Origin: CAJCJE01 sp036494465
Lineage (GTDB): Bacteria; Actinomycetota; Actinomycetes; Mycobacteriales; Pseudonocardiaceae
Assembly: GCA_036494465.1 (NCBI GenBank)
Contig: DASXOJ010000287.1
Coordinates: forward strand, 17,699 to 81,698
DNA: 64,000 nt
Reading direction: 5' to 3'
The notes under the pieces are model-generated. The model was not told where the DNA came from, searched no databases, and saw nothing but the letters and a program-made list of their open reading frames with translations. Below, piece by piece: positions 53,397 through 61,896 of the stretch. Within the stretch, counting starts at the first letter, position 1, and each line of letters starts with the position of its first letter. Both the position numbers and the translations under genes were made by a program.

Positions 53397-54398
53397 GTGG
53401 CAACGCTCAAGGACGTGGCTTCCTTGGCGGGCGTGTCCGCGAAGACGGTCTCCAACGTCGTCAACGGGTACGCCTTCGTCAAGCCGGACAACCGGCGCCG
53501 GGTGCTGGAGGCCATGTCCGCGGTCGGCTACCGGCCCAACATCGGCGCGCGGAACCTGCGTCGCGGCCGCACCGGGTTCATCGCGCTGGTCGTGCCCGAG
53601 CTGAGCATCCCGTACTTCGGTGAGCTCTCCGGTCTGATCATCACCGCGGCGCAGGAACGCGACTGGAACGTGCTGATCGAACAGACCCAGGGCGAACGCG
53701 ACCGGGAGCGCTCGACGCTCGCCGCGCTCGGTCCGCACATCGTGGACGGCACGATCCTGAGCCCTGAGGCGTTGCAGACCGGCGATTTCACCGAGTTGGC
53801 GCAGGGCATCTCGATCGTGATGCTCGGCGAGCACAAGGTCGACCTGGACATCGACCACGTCGCCATCGACAACGTGCTGGCCGCGCAGACCGCGGTCGCG
53901 CACCTGATCGGCATCGGCCGCAGGCGGATCGCGGTCATCGGCCAGAACCCGCACCGTGGCACGGCCGCGCTGCGCCTGGAGGGTTACCGCAAAGCGCTGG
54001 CCTTGGCCGGGTTGCCGCAGCTCTCCGAGCTGGTCGTGCCCGCCCAGACCTACCACCGCCGGGACGGCGCGGAGGCCATGGCGCAGCTGCTCTCCCTGCC
54101 GGAGCGCCCGGACGCGGTGTTCTGCTTCAACGATTTACTGGCCTTCGGCGCGTTGCGTGCCGCCGCCGATCGTGGCCTGCGCATCCCGGAGGACATCGCG
54201 ATCGTCGGCTTCGACAACACCGAAGAAAGCGGTTACAGCCTGCCGTCGCTGACGACCATCGCGCCGAACAAGCTGTCCATCGCGCGCACCGCGATCGACC
54301 TGCTGCACCGCAGGGTCAGCAGCGCGGAGCAGTTTCCGCCACAGGACATCCAGACCACGTTCTCCCTGGAGGTCAGGGAGAGCACGGTCGGTCGCTGA
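53397..54398 (+). CDS. LacI family transcriptional regulator
   Basis: A 333-residue regulator. The LacI HTH TLKDVASLAGVSAKTVSNVVNG is at the N terminus, followed by a periplasmic-binding-protein-like sugar-sensing domain (RGRTGFIALVVPELS ... VGFDNTEESGYSLPSLTTI). GTG 53397 is chosen from the family N terminus and GGGGAGG just upstream. It is the first gene of a run with the ABC importer, 28 bp before the binding protein, and should repress the run. Codon 247 is TTA (54135-54137), a rare codon here. Confidence 0.92.
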   Translation: MATLKDVASLAGVSAKTVSNVVNGYAFVKPDNRRRVLEAMSAVGYRPNIGARNLRRGRTGFIALVVPELSIPYFGELSGLIITAAQERDWNVLIEQTQGERDRERSTLAALGPHIVDGTILSPEALQTGDFTELAQGISIVMLGEHKVDLDIDHVAIDNVLAAQTAVAHLIGIGRRRIAVIGQNPHRGTAALRLEGYRKALALAGLPQLSELVVPAQTYHRRDGAEAMAQLLSLPERPDAVFCFNDLLAFGALRAAADRGLRIPEDIAIVGFDNTEESGYSLPSLTTIAPNKLSIARTAIDLLHRRVSSAEQFPPQDIQTTFSLEVRESTVGR

Positions 54399-54426
54399 GA
54401 ACACAAGTCAAACAAGGAGGACCGGG

Positions 54427-55506
54427 ATGAATTCTCGGGTAGGGCGGGTCACCGCCGTTGCCGGTCTCGCGGCACTGACCGTGTTCGCCGCGGCGTGCAC
54501 GAAGGCGCAGGACTCCGGCAGTGGTGGCAGCACCAACAACTCGCAAGGCGCCCAACAGGTCGCGACCAGCACCAACAACGGTCCGTCCTGCAACTACCAG
54601 AAGTACGGCGCGACCAAACTGGACCTGACCAAGGCCACGGTCGGGTTCTCCCAGTCGGAGTCGACCAGCAACCCGTTCCGGTCGACCGAGACCGATTCGG
54701 TCACCCAGCAGGCGCAGAAGCTGGGCATCAAGCTGATCCAGCGCAACGCCAACGCGGACGTGAACGCGCAGAACTCGCAGATCGAGGAGATGATCGCGCA
54801 GGGCGCGCAGGTGCTGATCGTCGCGCCGGAGAACTCCGACGGCCTCAAGCCCGCGCTGGACGCGGCCAAGGCCAAGCACATCCCGGTGCTGACCATCGAC
54901 CGGACCGCGACCGGCACGGCCTGCTCGGACTTCATCGGCTTCCTCGGTTCGGACTTCTACCACCAGGCGCAGATCGCCGCCGACGACCTCTCGGGCGCGA
55001 TGAACGGCTCGGGCAACGTGGCGATGCTGCTCGGTAGCTCCGGCAACAACGTGACCACCGACCGCACCAACGGGTTCCTGGCCGAGATCAAGGCCAAGGC
55101 GCCGAACATGAAGGTGGTCGCGCAGCAGACCGCGAACTTCGACGAGACCACCGGCCAGAGCGTGATGGAGCAGTTGCTGCAGAGCAACCCGAACATCAAC
55201 GCGGTCTACGCGGAGAACGACGAGATGGCGCTCGGCGCGATCCAGGCGATCAAGGCGGCGGGCAAGAACCCGGGCACGGACATCAAGATCGTGTCGATCG
55301 ACGGCACCCAGCAGTGCGTGCAGGACGTGGCCGCCGGTTCGATGGTCGCGGACGTGGAGACCAACCCGCGCTTCGGCCCGCTCGCTTTCCAGGCCCTGTC
55401 CGACTTCTACTCGGACAAGGGCACGTCGGAGAAGGTCACCATCACCGACCACCACTACACCAAGGACAACGCCCAGACCTCGCTGAGCAACGGGTCCGTG
55501 TACTGA
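54427..55506 (+). CDS. Sugar ABC transporter substrate-binding lipoprotein
   Basis: A 359-residue lipoprotein of the ribose/xylose-binding (Peripla_BP_4) type. The signal peptide ends at VFAAAC (lipid Cys about 24), then a Ser/Gly/Asn-rich linker, then NAQNSQIEEMIAQGAQVLIVAPEN and FIGFLGSDFYHQAQIAADDLSGAM. A sugar or sugar-like ligand is expected. AAGGAGG precedes ATG 54427. The stop overlaps the ATPase start (TGATG). Confidence 0.92.
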   Translation: MNSRVGRVTAVAGLAALTVFAAACTKAQDSGSGGSTNNSQGAQQVATSTNNGPSCNYQKYGATKLDLTKATVGFSQSESTSNPFRSTETDSVTQQAQKLGIKLIQRNANADVNAQNSQIEEMIAQGAQVLIVAPENSDGLKPALDAAKAKHIPVLTIDRTATGTACSDFIGFLGSDFYHQAQIAADDLSGAMNGSGNVAMLLGSSGNNVTTDRTNGFLAEIKAKAPNMKVVAQQTANFDETTGQSVMEQLLQSNPNINAVYAENDEMALGAIQAIKAAGKNPGTDIKIVSIDGTQQCVQDVAAGSMVADVETNPRFGPLAFQALSDFYSDKGTSEKVTITDHHYTKDNAQTSLSNGSVY

Positions 55507-57074
55507 TGACCGAGACTGTGCCCGGCCCGGACGCAGGTACCCCGCTGCTCGATGTCGCCGGGGTCGGTAAGTCCTTCCCCGGGGTGCACGCGTTGCGCGA
55601 GGTGTCCCTTGCCCTGCGTCCTGGCCGGGTACACGCTCTCGTCGGCGAGAACGGCGCGGGCAAGTCGACGCTGATCAAGGTGGTGACCGGTGTGTACCGG
55701 CCGGACGGTGGCCGGATCACGCTGGGCGGCAACGAGGTTTCCTTCGACACCCCGTTGGACGCGCAGCACGCCGGGATCTCCACGATCTACCAGGAAGTCA
55801 ACCTCGTCCCGCTGATGAGCGTGGCGCGCAACCTGTTCCTGGGTCGCGAACCGCGCAGGTTCGGGCTGGTGGACGTGCGCGCGATGAACGCCAAGGCCGC
55901 CAAGATCCTCGCTGACTACGGCGTGGACATCGGGGTGTCCGGGGTCGCGCGACCGCTCGGGTCACTCGGCCTCGGCGCGCAGCAGATGGTCGCGATCGCG
56001 CGCGCCATCCAGCTCGAAGCGCGCGTGGTGATCATGGACGAGCCGACTTCGTCCCTGGAGCGCCGCGAGGTGCTGACCCTGTTCGAGGTGATCCGGCGGC
56101 TGCGCGATGCCGACATCGCCGTGCTCTACGTCAGCCACCGGCTCGACGAGCTCTACACGATCTGCGACGACGTGACCGTGCTGCGCGACGGCGCGGTGGT
56201 GCACACCGGCGAACTGGCCGAGTTGGACCGGTTGCGGCTGGTCTCGCTGATGCTCGGCCGGGACATGGCGCAGGTTCGGCGGGAGGGCGTGACCGCGTTC
56301 GGCGACCACGATGCCGACGAAGCTGTCGAACCCGTGCTGGTCGCCAAAGATCTGACCGTGACGCCGAAGGTGAGCGGGGTGTCGCTCTCGATTCGCCCCG
56401 GCGAGGTGCTGGGGCTCGGCGGCTTGCTGGGGTCCGGGCGTAGCGAGACCGCGAAAGCCATCGCAGGTGGGCTGAAGCGCGATTCGGGCACCGTCACCGT
56501 TGGTGGCAAGCGTTTGCGACGTGGGACTTCGGCGGAGGCGGTGCGGGCGGGCGTCGTCATGCTGCCCGAGGACCGGAAAGCCGAAGGGCTCATTCCGAGC
56601 CTGTCCGTCCGGCAGAACATCGTCCTGGCCGCGCTGCCACGCCTGTCCCGGCTCGGCCTGGTGTCCACCGCGAAACAGGACGAGATCGTCGACTACTTCA
56701 TGAAGCGGTTGAAGATCAAGGCGTCCAGCCCGGACCAGAAGATCAGCGAACTCTCCGGCGGCAACCAGCAGAAAGTGCTGCTGGCCCGCTGGTTGTGCCT
56801 GCGCCCCAAGGTGTTGCTGCTCGACGAGCCGACCCGGGGCATCGACGTCGGCGCCAAGGCCGAAGTGCAGAAACTCGTCGACGAGTTCGCCGAGGAAGGG
56901 CTTGGCGTGCTGCTGATCTCCTCCGAGCTGGAGGAACTGATCGAAGGTTCGGATCGGGTGGTGGTGCTCCGCGACGGCGCCGCGGTGGCCGAACTGAGCG
57001 GGGACCAGGTGAACGAGCCGGAGTTGTTGCGGGCGCTGGCCAGTGAACCAGCCGAAGGGGAGACAGATGAGTGA
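55506..57074 (+). CDS. Sugar ABC transporter ATP-binding protein (tandem ATPase, RbsA-like)
   Basis: A 522-residue fused double ATPase that energises uptake. First half: Walker A GENGAGKSTL (about 45), Walker B VVIMDEPTSSLERRE; its signature LGLGAQQMV departs from LSGGQ as is usual. Second half: degenerate Walker A GLLGSGRSETAKA, LSGGNQQKVLLARWL and LLLDEPTRGIDVGAKAE. The start ATG 55506 shares a base with the upstream stop; the frame extends upstream without support. It overlaps the first permease gene by 8 bp. Confidence 0.94.
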   Translation: MTETVPGPDAGTPLLDVAGVGKSFPGVHALREVSLALRPGRVHALVGENGAGKSTLIKVVTGVYRPDGGRITLGGNEVSFDTPLDAQHAGISTIYQEVNLVPLMSVARNLFLGREPRRFGLVDVRAMNAKAAKILADYGVDIGVSGVARPLGSLGLGAQQMVAIARAIQLEARVVIMDEPTSSLERREVLTLFEVIRRLRDADIAVLYVSHRLDELYTICDDVTVLRDGAVVHTGELAELDRLRLVSLMLGRDMAQVRREGVTAFGDHDADEAVEPVLVAKDLTVTPKVSGVSLSIRPGEVLGLGGLLGSGRSETAKAIAGGLKRDSGTVTVGGKRLRRGTSAEAVRAGVVMLPEDRKAEGLIPSLSVRQNIVLAALPRLSRLGLVSTAKQDEIVDYFMKRLKIKASSPDQKISELSGGNQQKVLLARWLCLRPKVLLLDEPTRGIDVGAKAEVQKLVDEFAEEGLGVLLISSELEELIEGSDRVVVLRDGAAVAELSGDQVNEPELLRALASEPAEGETDE

Positions 57075-58032
57075 CGTTGCGCTCGCGCGCGGCGGTGTGG
57101 ACCGGGCGCGGCTACTCGCCTGGTTGCGCGACTACGGCGTCTACGCCGCGATCGTGCTGCTGGTCGCGATCGCCACCATCCTCAACCCGGGCTTCCTGTC
57201 CGGGAGCAACCTGCGCGTGCAGGCGTTCCAGCTGGTGCCGACGCTGCTCGTGTCGCTCGGCATGGCCATGGTCATCGCCACCGAGGGCGTCGACCTCTCC
57301 GTCGGCGCCGTGATCGCGCTGGCCGCGTCGCTCGTCCCGCTCTACCTCGGCTACAACGCCTACATCGCGATCGCGGTCTGCCTGGTCGGCGGCGTCGTCG
57401 CGGGCGCGATCAGCGGGCTGATGGTCGCGGTGGCGAAGGTCCAGCCGATCGTCGCAACGCTGGCGCTGATGATCGGGCTGCGCGGCGTGGCGGTCATCTT
57501 CAACGGCAACCAGGCCAAACCCGTCGCCGATCCGACCTTCAACGCGATCGGCATCGACAGCGTCGGCGGCATCCCGATCATGTTGATCGTCGCGATCGTC
57601 GCGGTGCTGATCGTGCTGTTCGTGATGCGCCGCAGCACCTTCGGCCGACAGCTCGTCGCGGTCGGCGACAACCGCGCGGCCAGCACCCTGGCCGGATTGC
57701 CGGTGCGGCGCGTGCTGCTGACCGTCTACATCGTCTCCGGTGTGCTCGCCGCGCTGGCCGGCGTGCTGCTGGTCGGACACGGCGCCGAAGCCGACCCAGC
57801 CAACCAGGGCCTGAACATCGAACTCTCCGCGATCACCGCGGTCGTCGTCGGCGGCACCCCGTTGACCGGCGGCCGGATCCGCGTCCTCGGGACGGTAGCC
57901 GGTGCGGTGTTCATGCAGCTGCTCTCGGCCACGCTGATCCAGCACAACGTGCGCAACTCCTTCGCGCAGATGGCCGAAGCCGTGATCATCTGCCTCGCCG
58001 TCTACGCGGCCCGGGATCGGAGCGGACGATGA
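57067..58032 (+). CDS. Sugar ABC transporter permease 1 (RbsC-like)
   Basis: A 321-residue membrane protein with about nine helices. TEGVDLSVGAVIALAA and VVVGGTPLTGGRIRVLGTVAGA are the BPD_transp_2 signatures, and GDNRAASTLAGLPV is the loop that contacts the ATPase. The start ATG 57067 follows AAGGGGAG. It pairs with the second permease to form a heterodimeric channel. The stop overlaps the next start (ATGA). Confidence 0.93.
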   Translation: MSDVALARGGVDRARLLAWLRDYGVYAAIVLLVAIATILNPGFLSGSNLRVQAFQLVPTLLVSLGMAMVIATEGVDLSVGAVIALAASLVPLYLGYNAYIAIAVCLVGGVVAGAISGLMVAVAKVQPIVATLALMIGLRGVAVIFNGNQAKPVADPTFNAIGIDSVGGIPIMLIVAIVAVLIVLFVMRRSTFGRQLVAVGDNRAASTLAGLPVRRVLLTVYIVSGVLAALAGVLLVGHGAEADPANQGLNIELSAITAVVVGGTPLTGGRIRVLGTVAGAVFMQLLSATLIQHNVRNSFAQMAEAVIICLAVYAARDRSGR

Positions 58033-59045
58033 GCACCACCTCGCTGACCACAGCGAATCCGGAATCTCCTTCGCCGCCACCGGTTTTCCTGCCCAGCAGG
58101 CGGGACCGCATCCTCGGGCGCGTGCAGAACCAGGGCGCGATCGCGGTGCTGGTGCTGGTCGTGGTGATCGCGTCGATCGTCTCGCCCGGCTTCGCCTCCG
58201 GCGCGAACGTCCTGAGCATCCTGGTCGGCAACGCCTACCCCGCGCTGCTCGCGCTCGGCATGACGTTCGTGATCATCTCCGGCGGCATCGACCTGTCCGT
58301 CGGCTCGGTGTTCGCGCTCGGCGGCGTGCTCGCCTCCTACGGTTCGCTGCACGGCGGGTTCATCGTCGCGCTGCTGCTGCCGATCGCGGTCTGCGGGCTG
58401 ATCGGGTTGGCGCAGGGCCTGATGGTGGCGCGCGCGGGCATGGCGCCGTTCATCGTCACCCTGGCAGGCATGCTCTTCGCGCGCGGCCTGTTGCAGGCCA
58501 TCAGCAACGAGGGGCAGAACACCTACCAGGTGCCGGACTCGTCGATCTTCAACAAGCTCGGCCAGGGCAGTTGGCCGCCGATCATCACCGTCGCCGTGTT
58601 CTTCGTGCTCGGCGGCATCCTGCTGGCGCGCAGCCGGTTCGGGCACAACCTGTTCGCGGTCGGCGGCAACGAGAACGCCGCGACCCTGATGGGCGTCGCG
58701 GTGGCGCGCACCAAGATCTGGGTCTACGTGCTCTCCGCGACACTCGCCGGGCTCGCCGGGCTGCTCAACGCCTCCCGGCTCGGTTCCGGCGTCACCGCCA
58801 TCGGCGTCGGCTACGAACTCACCGCGATCGCGGTCACCGTCATCGGCGGCACGCTGCTCTCCGGCGGCGCCGGTTCGGTCATCGGCACAACGGCGGGCGT
58901 GCTGCTGCTCGCCGTCATCCAGAACCTGATCGGCCAGTACATCTCGCAGTACGGCTCGTCCGCGTCCATGGCGGTCAACGGCGCCTTCCTGGCCGTCGTC
59001 GTGTTGTTGCAGACCTATCTCAGTCGAGCACGCCGAATCACATAG
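58029..59045 (+). CDS. Sugar ABC transporter permease 2 (RbsC-like)
   Basis: A 338-residue membrane protein of the same family: ISGGIDLSVGSVFALGG, GGNENAATLMGVAVARTKIWVYVLS and VIGGTLLSGGAGSVIGT. Two permeases in one operon occur in YtfT/YjfF-type (galactofuranose) systems, so a furanose or related sugar is possible; this is inference. The stop codon touches the base of a 17-bp hairpin that separates it from the DUF4965 gene. Confidence 0.93.
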   Translation: MSTTSLTTANPESPSPPPVFLPSRRDRILGRVQNQGAIAVLVLVVVIASIVSPGFASGANVLSILVGNAYPALLALGMTFVIISGGIDLSVGSVFALGGVLASYGSLHGGFIVALLLPIAVCGLIGLAQGLMVARAGMAPFIVTLAGMLFARGLLQAISNEGQNTYQVPDSSIFNKLGQGSWPPIITVAVFFVLGGILLARSRFGHNLFAVGGNENAATLMGVAVARTKIWVYVLSATLAGLAGLLNASRLGSGVTAIGVGYELTAIAVTVIGGTLLSGGAGSVIGTTAGVLLLAVIQNLIGQYISQYGSSASMAVNGAFLAVVVLLQTYLSRARRIT

Positions 59046-59092
59046 AGGTCGCGCAAGTAGGGCGAGCCGAGCAGTCCTATTTGCGCGACCTC
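59045..59092 (+). terminator. Long hairpin after the second permease gene
   Basis: A 17-bp stem (59045-59061 with 59076-59092, one G-U or mismatch) and a 14-nt loop, starting at the last base of the permease stop. It has no T-run and the next gene starts 23 nt later, so partial termination or mRNA stabilisation is more likely than full termination. Confidence 0.65.
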
Positions 59093-59115
59093 GTAATTGC
59101 ACTGGAGAGTGTCAA

Positions 59116-61245
59116 TTGAGTGAGGAACGTCGAACTGGTTTGTCCCGCCGCGACCTGCTGAAGCTGTCCTCGGCAGCGGGTCTGTCCCTGGCCGCGCTGC
59201 CGCTGCTCGCGGGCCAGGCATCCGCAACGACCGCGCAACCGTTTGTCGCATCCACGTTCAACCCGATCCGTCCACCCGCGACCCCGTTGGCGGTGCGCTC
59301 GCCGTACCTGAGCTCCTGGCTCACCGCCGACACGCTGCCCGGTTCGTGGGCCACCTTCTGGACCGGCCACGTGACGGCGATGACCGGCATCGCACGCATC
59401 GACGGCACGTCCTACGTGTTCATGGGCATCCCGCAGCTTGCCAACCAGCCCGCCTTGCAGGCGATGACCCAGACCGACCTGACCATCACCTCGACCAAGT
59501 CCATCTTCACCCTGACCGGCGGCGGCGTAAAACTCGTCGTCACGTTCCTGTCCCCGGTCGAACCCGGTGACGTGCGCAGACAGTCCATGCCACTGTCCTA
59601 TGTGTCCATCGTGGCGTCGAGTGCGGACGGCAAGGCGCACGACGTCAACGTCTACATGGACATCTCCGGCGAGTGGTCGGCCAACGACACCAGCACCCAG
59701 GTCAACTGGGCCGCCGAGGACAACGCGGGCGTGCGCTCGCTGTCCATCACGCCCGCCACCCCCGTCGAGCTCGCCGAGAACGGCGATATGGCCACCTGGG
59801 GCACTGTCATCTGGAACACCGCCGACCGACCAGGTCTGACCTGGCAGATCGGCGAGGACCAGCTCGTGCGCGGCGCGGCCGTCGGCTCCGGCGTGCTCGG
59901 CAACGTGGTCGACCAGGACATGCCGCGCGCGGTCAACAACCGCTGGCCGGTGCTGGGCCTCAACGTCCAACTCGGTTCGGTGCGTGCCGCGACCCAGCCG
60001 CTGGTGGTGTCCATCGGGCACATCCGCAACCCGGCGGTCAGCTACCTCGGCACCGGCCTCGCTCCGCTGTGGACCGCGTACTGGCAGTCCTGGCAGGCCA
60101 TGGCCGGTTTCTTCCACAGCGACTTCGCGGCCGCCACGACCCGCTCCACCAAGCTGGACAACAAGATCAAGTCCGAAGCGACGGCGGCAGGTGGCGCCAA
60201 GTACGCTGCGCTGTGCGCGCTCGCGCTGCGCCAGGCGTACGGCGCGACCGAGCTCATCCTGCGCGACGGCGAGCCGTGGGTCTTCCTCAAGGAGATCTCC
60301 AGCGACGGCAATGTGTCCACAGTGGACGTCACGTACCCAGGTACGCCGGTGTTCACCTACCTCGACCCGAACTACCTCGGCCTGCTGATCGCCCCGGTCA
60401 TCGAGTACGCCGAACACGGCGGCTGGCCCAAGGTGTTCTGCGAACACGACCTCGGCTCGCACTACCCGAACGCCGACGGCCACAACGACGGCAACGAAGA
60501 AGACATGCCGGTCGAGGAGACCGCGAACATCCTGATCCTGTCCGCGGCCTACCTCGCCCGCATCCCCAAGGCGCAGGCCAGCGCCTGGGCCGGTACCCAC
60601 TACCCGATCTTCAAACAGTGGGCCGACTATCTGGTCGGCAACGCGCTGGACCCCGGCTACCAGAACCAGACCGACGACTTCACCGGGTTCATCGCGCACA
60701 GCGTGAACCTCGCGCTGAAGGGCATCATCGGCATCGGCGCGTTCAGCCAGATCGCCAAGGCGGCAGGCAACTCCGCCGACGCGGCCAGCTACCTGTCCAC
60801 CGCCCAGAGCTACATCACCCAGTGGGTGAGCAAGGCCCAGGACACCAGCGGCACCAACCTCAAACTCGCCTACGACCAGGCGAGCACCTGGAGCCTCAAG
60901 TACAACGGCTACCCGGATGCCCTGCTCGGTACCAACCTGATCCCCGCGTCGATCACGAACCAGGAAGCCAAGTGGTACCTGGCCCATGAGAACCAGTACG
61001 GCGTACCGCTCGATCTGCGGCACTCCTACACCAAGACCGACTGGGAACTGTGGACCGCGGCCTGGCAGCGCAAGAACAAGCAGATCAGCCAGCACCTGAT
61101 CGAGGACGTCTACGACTTCGCGAACCTCACGACGTCGCGGGTGCCGTTCTCGGACTGGTACGACACGATCTCCGGTCGCCAGGTCGGCTTCCAGGCCCGC
61201 CCTGTCATCGGCGGCGTGTTCGCGCTGCTGTCCCTTACAGACTGA
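59116..61245 (+). CDS. Tat-exported DUF4965/glutaminase-like domain protein
   Basis: A 709-residue exported enzyme-like protein. LSRRDLLKLSSAAGLSLAALP is a twin-arginine signal cleaved near QASA. The remainder matches the DUF5127-DUF4965-DUF1793 order of fungal GtaA-like proteins: YLSSWLTADTLPGSW, WAAEDNAGVRS, FCEHDLGSHYPNADGHNDGNEEDMPVEETAN (an acidic catalytic-looking region) and WELWTAAWQ. By family, glycosidase action fits better here than glutaminase, given the sugar importer beside it; this is inference. The start is TTG 59116. Confidence 0.82.
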   Translation: MSEERRTGLSRRDLLKLSSAAGLSLAALPLLAGQASATTAQPFVASTFNPIRPPATPLAVRSPYLSSWLTADTLPGSWATFWTGHVTAMTGIARIDGTSYVFMGIPQLANQPALQAMTQTDLTITSTKSIFTLTGGGVKLVVTFLSPVEPGDVRRQSMPLSYVSIVASSADGKAHDVNVYMDISGEWSANDTSTQVNWAAEDNAGVRSLSITPATPVELAENGDMATWGTVIWNTADRPGLTWQIGEDQLVRGAAVGSGVLGNVVDQDMPRAVNNRWPVLGLNVQLGSVRAATQPLVVSIGHIRNPAVSYLGTGLAPLWTAYWQSWQAMAGFFHSDFAAATTRSTKLDNKIKSEATAAGGAKYAALCALALRQAYGATELILRDGEPWVFLKEISSDGNVSTVDVTYPGTPVFTYLDPNYLGLLIAPVIEYAEHGGWPKVFCEHDLGSHYPNADGHNDGNEEDMPVEETANILILSAAYLARIPKAQASAWAGTHYPIFKQWADYLVGNALDPGYQNQTDDFTGFIAHSVNLALKGIIGIGAFSQIAKAAGNSADAASYLSTAQSYITQWVSKAQDTSGTNLKLAYDQASTWSLKYNGYPDALLGTNLIPASITNQEAKWYLAHENQYGVPLDLRHSYTKTDWELWTAAWQRKNKQISQHLIEDVYDFANLTTSRVPFSDWYDTISGRQVGFQARPVIGGVFALLSLTD

Positions 61246-61265
61246 CCGAGGGGTTCGGTTGATCA

Positions 61266-61299
61266 GTCCCGGCGGCCGGTGCTTGCCGGTCGCCGGGAC
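61266..61299 (+). terminator. Terminator after DUF4965 gene
   Basis: A 14-bp stem GTCCCGGCGGCCGG / CCGGTCGCCGGGAC with one G-U pair and a 6-nt loop, 20 nt after the stop. It ends the lacI-ABC-DUF4965 run and lies upstream of the next lipoprotein gene. Confidence 0.7.
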
Positions 61300-61405
61300 G
61301 GTACGAGATCCGACCGTGACATTCGGCGCGCAACAGGAAGTACCGCCGGACGTCTTGATGACATGGAGGGCGGCAACGGGCCGCCGAGGATCTCAAAGGG
61401 CGAAA

Positions 61406-61870
61406 ATGTCATTACTTGGTCGTGTCGCGCGGGTTAGTGCCGGGATCGGAACTGTCGTCGGGGCGGCACTCGTCCTGTCGGCTTGCACTGGTCAACAGAA
61501 CTCCTCGGGTGGTGGCCAGGTTACGACCGCATCGACGACCACCAGTCCGGCGACGACCGCCGCTCAGGCTGCCGAATCCGGGCAGCCCACCGAGAGCACG
61601 CCGACCGACGCCTGCGCCTCGGCCACCGCAGCCACGCTGGACGCCGTGCTCAAGGCGAACGAGCAGATTTCCAGCGCGTTGGCGATCGACAGCAAGGGTC
61701 TGCACAACATCAAATGCGCGACGCCCTGGGCCGTCGCGGGCTTCTCCAACGACCTCGACGGGGGAAGCGTCCTGTTCAAGTACGAGAACGGAGCTTGGAT
61801 CGCCAAAGACGGGGGCACGGACGTGTGTGACGACATTCCCGCGGCGACCGCCAAGCAGATCTGCGACTGA
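61406..61870 (+). CDS. Small secreted lipoprotein of unknown function
   Basis: A 154-residue lipoprotein. Signal peptide MSLLGRVARVSAGIGTVVGAALVLSAC with lipid Cys about 27, then a Ser/Thr-rich linker, then a domain with two Cys pairs (DACASATAATLDAVLKAN, HNIKCATPWAVAGFSN, DVCDDIPAATAKQICD). It resembles small actinobacterial YqaJ/DUF-type lipoproteins but I cannot name the family. I choose ATG 61406, with AAAGGG upstream; in-frame sequence from 61259 lies in a terminator. Codon 3 is TTA (61412-61414). Confidence 0.78.
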   Translation: MSLLGRVARVSAGIGTVVGAALVLSACTGQQNSSGGGQVTTASTTTSPATTAAQAAESGQPTESTPTDACASATAATLDAVLKANEQISSALAIDSKGLHNIKCATPWAVAGFSNDLDGGSVLFKYENGAWIAKDGGTDVCDDIPAATAKQICD

Positions 61871-61896
61871 CGGCAACCCCGGCAACGGTCGCGGTA

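Noticed and set aside
59077..61095. Minus-strand open frame opposite the DUF4965 gene
   Set aside because: Val/Gly/Asp-rich shadow; the plus strand has a Tat signal and family motifs.
61259..61405. Longer N terminus of the small lipoprotein
   Set aside because: It would begin inside a terminator hairpin and place the signal peptide internally.
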